From Desulfobulbus sp. (GTDB lineage Bacteria > Desulfobacterota > Desulfobulbia > Desulfobulbales > Desulfobulbaceae): 8,857 nucleotides of DNA. The stretch covers positions 1 through 8,857 of the forward strand of contig DRKH01000129.1 of the NCBI GenBank assembly GCA_011051825.1, given 5' to 3'. A program made the translations under genes and the position numbers. A model generated the notes under the pieces. That model had not been told where the DNA came from and searched no databases. It was given only the letters and a program-made list of their open reading frames with translations. Shown here in pieces: positions 6,441-8,857 of the stretch. Position 1 is the first letter of the stretch. The number at the start of each line of letters is the position of its first letter.

Positions 6441-7034
6441 GTGAGTCGTCTGTGCCGTTGCTGTATAGTCATGTTATTGCTTCTCCCTGCCGCCTGTGCC
6501 CGGGAGGTTCCGACTCTGTATGAATTTGCCGATCTACCGGAAAATGGCGCCTGCAGAATAGCCGTGCTGCCTTTTGTCGACAAGGGGAGTTATCCCAGGG
6601 GCGCGGCAATACTCTCGAAGGTTTTTGTCTCGGAACTGGTCGCGTCCGGTAAGTTTAAGGTGGTGCTGGAGGGTGATATTCTGGATCTGTACAAACAGCT
6701 GATGATCTATCCAAACGCTCAACCGAATCAGGAGCAGCTCCAAATCATTGGTGGCCGTCTGGGTGTGGTTCTCTTTATCGGCGGTGACATAGTAAAGATG
6801 CAGCAGCAGAAAAACCGTAAAACCATGGAGACGGATTTGACCTTTATTCTGCGGGTATATGACGGTACCGACGGCAGAATGCTGTGGGAAACCTATCATC
6901 GCAGGCGGGGCGATTACTATCAGAAGGTGCTGCATTTCGGCCGGATCAATACGATTACCGGGCTTGCCCGGCAGATGTCACGGGAGGTTATCAGCCTCTG
7001 GCTTGAAAAGGGGATGGCGCCATGTCCCAGGTAA
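6441..7034 (+). CDS. Second CsgG/LpoB-like outer-membrane lipoprotein
   Basis: A 197-residue lipoprotein starting at GTG 6441, nine bases after GGAGGAG (6425-6431) inside the end of the previous gene. The signal peptide ends LLPAAC, with the lipidated Cys at 19. The mature part follows the superfamily pattern: CRIAVLPFVDKG (38-49), helix AAILSKVFVSELVASGKFKV (55-74), LGVVLFIGGDIV (107-118), LTFILRVYDGTDGRMLW (133-149) and an amphipathic helix to the end. The [V/I]LRVYD-x-TDGxxLW hairpin is typical of CsgG and TolB-N-like lipoproteins. It is distinct in sequence from the lipoprotein at 4330, so the two are not a recent duplication. Translation is probably coupled to its neighbours: the gap before it is three bases and its last 13 bases overlap the next gene. 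Expected location is the inner leaflet of the outer membrane. Confidence 0.8.
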   Translation: MSRLCRCCIVMLLLLPAACAREVPTLYEFADLPENGACRIAVLPFVDKGSYPRGAAILSKVFVSELVASGKFKVVLEGDILDLYKQLMIYPNAQPNQEQLQIIGGRLGVVLFIGGDIVKMQQQKNRKTMETDLTFILRVYDGTDGRMLWETYHRRRGDYYQKVLHFGRINTITGLARQMSREVISLWLEKGMAPCPR

Positions 7035-8635
7035 AAAAAACAGCCCTTTTTTTCATGCTCATTCTGCTGGTCTCAGGGGCGCTTGTCCATGCCGGCCGGC
7101 TGCCCTGGAAGGATTCCACCCTGGTGACCATTGACGGGCGGCACTACTCCGGTGATGACTTTCGTGTCTGGTGGCAGAACCTGCGGGAAAAAGACATGGT
7201 ACTGCCGGAGACGCCGAAACCGTTTGTCGACTGGCTTCTGATGTTCCGGGAAGCGGAACGCATGCAACTGTATCAGGATCCTGCATACAGAAAAAAGGTC
7301 CTGACCTTTTTAAAAGCCCGGACCCTGATGCTGCTGAAAGATGAGGAAGTTGATTCCAGGATCTCGATCAGCGACCAGGACCTGTGGGCAAGATACCGGC
7401 GGGATTTTATCCCTGTTTCCCAGGTCAATCTGCTTTTTTTTTCAAGCAGAGAGGCGGCGGAGGATCTGTGGCAGCAGGTCGGCAATCAACCTGTTGACGA
7501 AGAACATTTCAAGAACCTTGCTTCGGGCCGGGCCGGTCTTCTGTCGATTCGAACCCAGACCTTCAGACCCGGTTTTATCGATCCGGGCTGGCGGAAGATT
7601 CTCGAAGGGCTGAAACAGGGCGGTCTGAGCAAACCGATGGCCTGGAAAAAGGGATATGTTGTGCTGCGTCTGCAGGACCGGACCGGGGGCAATGCGGATG
7701 ATTTTTCCCTTGTCCGCCGTCAGATCCGGCAGGCGCTGTGGAAGGAGCGGCAGACCGAGCTGACGATTCGACTGCTTCAGGATTTGCGCCGGAAATATGC
7801 GGTGCAGATCGACCAGGATCGTCTGCAGCAACTGGATATTACCCGGCCTGATGCTCCCTTTTCCAGGGTGCCGATCGTGACTACCAGTCATGGTCTGGTC
7901 ACCGAAAAGGAGTTTATGCGCCAGATTCGCAGCATGCAGCGGTTCAGACGGCAAAACGGGTTCAGTGCGGATAACAGTGCGGCCTTCAAACAGCGGGTTG
8001 TCAATGGCATCATCGATCAGACCCTGACTTCCTGGGAGGCCCAGGCCCGTCACTATGAAAAAAAGCAGCCCTTTAAGGATGTCTATACCTATTATTGCCG
8101 CCATAGAATGATCAAGGCTCTTGAAAAAAGAGTCTTTCTGCCACGGGCAGAGGTAGGGCAGGAAGAGATCAAAGACTATTACCAACAGCACCCACGGGAG
8201 TTTACCCTTCCTGAAATTGTTCGGATGGTGATTGCCGAAGGCAGTGAACAGGAGATGCATGCCCTCTGGACGGAGGTTGCCATGGGGGGGGATTTCAGGC
8301 AGCTTGCCGGCAAGCGGTTAGGGCATGAACCGCCTGTGCGTGAAATTCCGGTCGATCATCTGCAGAAACAGGTGTATGCGGTGGTGAGCAGATTGAGCAA
8401 GGGTGAGTTGAGCTCTGTTTTTACCGTTGACGGTCACGTGACCCTGGTTTTACTGGTTGAACGCAGGCCTGCCCGAATCCGGCCCCTTGGCGAGGTCAGC
8501 GGCCGGATTGGCGAAAAACTGCAGCAACAGCGTCTTGCGGCACTCAGGAAGGAATTTTTGAAAAAACTAAGAGAACAGTCTTCGATTCAGGTTGACGATG
8601 ACCTGTGGCAACAACTGAAAAAAGAGATGGAATAG
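7022..8635 (+). CDS. Periplasmic SurA-like chaperone with two degenerate parvulin domains
   Basis: A 537-residue exported protein of the peptidylprolyl isomerase (PpiC/SurA) type. The start ATG 7022 lies eight bases after AAGGGG and overlaps the previous gene. The signal peptide ends near LVHA (24). A helical N-terminal section (about 30-115) with YRKKVLTFLKARTLMLLKDEEV is like the SurA_N chaperone domain. A first parvulin-like domain spans about 128-222 (FRPGFIDPGW, then MAWKKGYVVLRLQDR). A long helical linker with a second FKQRVVNGIIDQTL segment leads to another parvulin-like domain at about 395-485 (HVTLVLLVERRPA), then a basic coiled helix to the C-terminus. In both domains the catalytic RHIL-type motif is missing: the first strand reads SQVNLLFFSS (133-142) and the second EIVRMVIAEGS (398 onward). 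It is thus more likely a chaperone than an active isomerase. The position suggests it escorts the barrel or the cytochrome. Confidence 0.88.
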   Translation: MSQVKKTALFFMLILLVSGALVHAGRLPWKDSTLVTIDGRHYSGDDFRVWWQNLREKDMVLPETPKPFVDWLLMFREAERMQLYQDPAYRKKVLTFLKARTLMLLKDEEVDSRISISDQDLWARYRRDFIPVSQVNLLFFSSREAAEDLWQQVGNQPVDEEHFKNLASGRAGLLSIRTQTFRPGFIDPGWRKILEGLKQGGLSKPMAWKKGYVVLRLQDRTGGNADDFSLVRRQIRQALWKERQTELTIRLLQDLRRKYAVQIDQDRLQQLDITRPDAPFSRVPIVTTSHGLVTEKEFMRQIRSMQRFRRQNGFSADNSAAFKQRVVNGIIDQTLTSWEAQARHYEKKQPFKDVYTYYCRHRMIKALEKRVFLPRAEVGQEEIKDYYQQHPREFTLPEIVRMVIAEGSEQEMHALWTEVAMGGDFRQLAGKRLGHEPPVREIPVDHLQKQVYAVVSRLSKGELSSVFTVDGHVTLVLLVERRPARIRPLGEVSGRIGEKLQQQRLAALRKEFLKKLREQSSIQVDDDLWQQLKKEME

Positions 8636-8639
8636 CTGG

Positions 8640-8857
8640 ATGAAGAACACACTGAAGTCTGTCGGGATGATTCTTTTTTTCGGACTGCTGCCGGTTCTGC
8701 TTGCTGTTTCCTGCGTGCAGACCGACAGAAAGGTGGAGAAGGCCCCGGCCCGAAGTTGTCTGGACTGCCATCCTGAAATGGGGTCAACCTTTAAGGAAGG
8801 GCATGTTCATGCACCGGTGAAAGAGGATCGTTGTGACAGCTGTCATCTGCCCCATGG
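8640..8857 (+). CDS. Multiheme cytochrome lipoprotein, 3'-truncated by window edge
   Basis: The first 72 codons of a gene that runs off the window, four bases after the previous stop. The signal peptide has the core MILFFGLLPVLLA and lipobox LAVSC, with the lipidated Cys at 25. Haem sites are CLDCH (40-44) and CDSCH (65-69), spaced and flanked (HPEM, GHVHAP, CHLPHG) as in the doubled-CXXCH cytochrome family, in which such pairs repeat many times. It is therefore probably a longer cytochrome anchored at the outer membrane. The ribosome site is weak (GAGATGG, about eight bases upstream), so translation may be coupled to the chaperone gene. A role as the periplasm- or surface-side electron donor of this cluster is inferred from position and lipidation. 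Confidence 0.88.
   Translation, partial: MKNTLKSVGMILFFGLLPVLLAVSCVQTDRKVEKAPARSCLDCHPEMGSTFKEGHVHAPVKEDRCDSCHLPH

Noticed and set aside
7442..8260. A 272-residue minus-strand open frame within the chaperone gene
   Set aside because: It is antisense to a well-supported SurA-like gene, has no ribosome site or signal, and is explained by codon bias.

Overview
The window looks like a chromosomal segment from a dissimilatory metal- or sulfate-respiring bacterium of the former Deltaproteobacteria (Desulfuromonadia or Desulfobulbia type). This rests on multiheme c-type cytochromes with the CxxCHTMHNSQ signature, clustering with an outer-membrane barrel and a periplasmic folding factor, moderately high GC, and delta-type lipoprotein signals. 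The genus cannot be fixed by reading. No tRNA, rRNA, CRISPR array, insertion sequence or phage gene was seen.

Layout. The 3'-truncated minus-strand gene at 1-380 encodes an exported multiheme cytochrome. It is divergent from a plus-strand gene at 903-2003 for a paralogous cytochrome with six predicted haem sites: five CXXCH and one CX5CH. The 522-base region between them holds a perfect 12-3-12 inverted repeat (688-714), a half-copy of it next to the ribosome binding site of the plus-strand gene, and a T9G9 tract flanked by two CCGGCCGG palindromes. From 903 to the end of the window all genes run on the plus strand with short gaps or overlaps (57, 79, 35, 3, -13 and 4 bases), so they are probably one operon. 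In order they are: hexahaem cytochrome; about 729-residue outer-membrane beta-barrel with an inserted discoidin-like domain; CsgG/GNA1162-like lipoprotein; exported CsgG-like protein fused to Ig-like domains; second CsgG-like lipoprotein; SurA-like periplasmic chaperone with two degenerate parvulin domains; and the start of a multiheme cytochrome lipoprotein, cut by the window end.

Reading as a system (inference). The cytochrome that opens the operon has the heme number and low-complexity Gly/Thr-rich linkers expected of a secreted, possibly filament-forming cytochrome such as OmcS or OmcE. The remaining genes look like its export and anchoring apparatus. The SurA-like protein would escort unfolded barrel or cytochrome through the periplasm. 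The barrel and CsgG-like lipoproteins would form or gate an outer-membrane passage, and the cytochrome lipoprotein would deliver electrons at the outer membrane. Three CsgG-superfamily proteins in a row beside a barrel and a nanowire-type cytochrome is the most interesting feature. The arrangement recalls curli secretion by CsgG and the gene neighbourhoods of OmcS-type nanowires, but this exact combination is not one I recognise as described.
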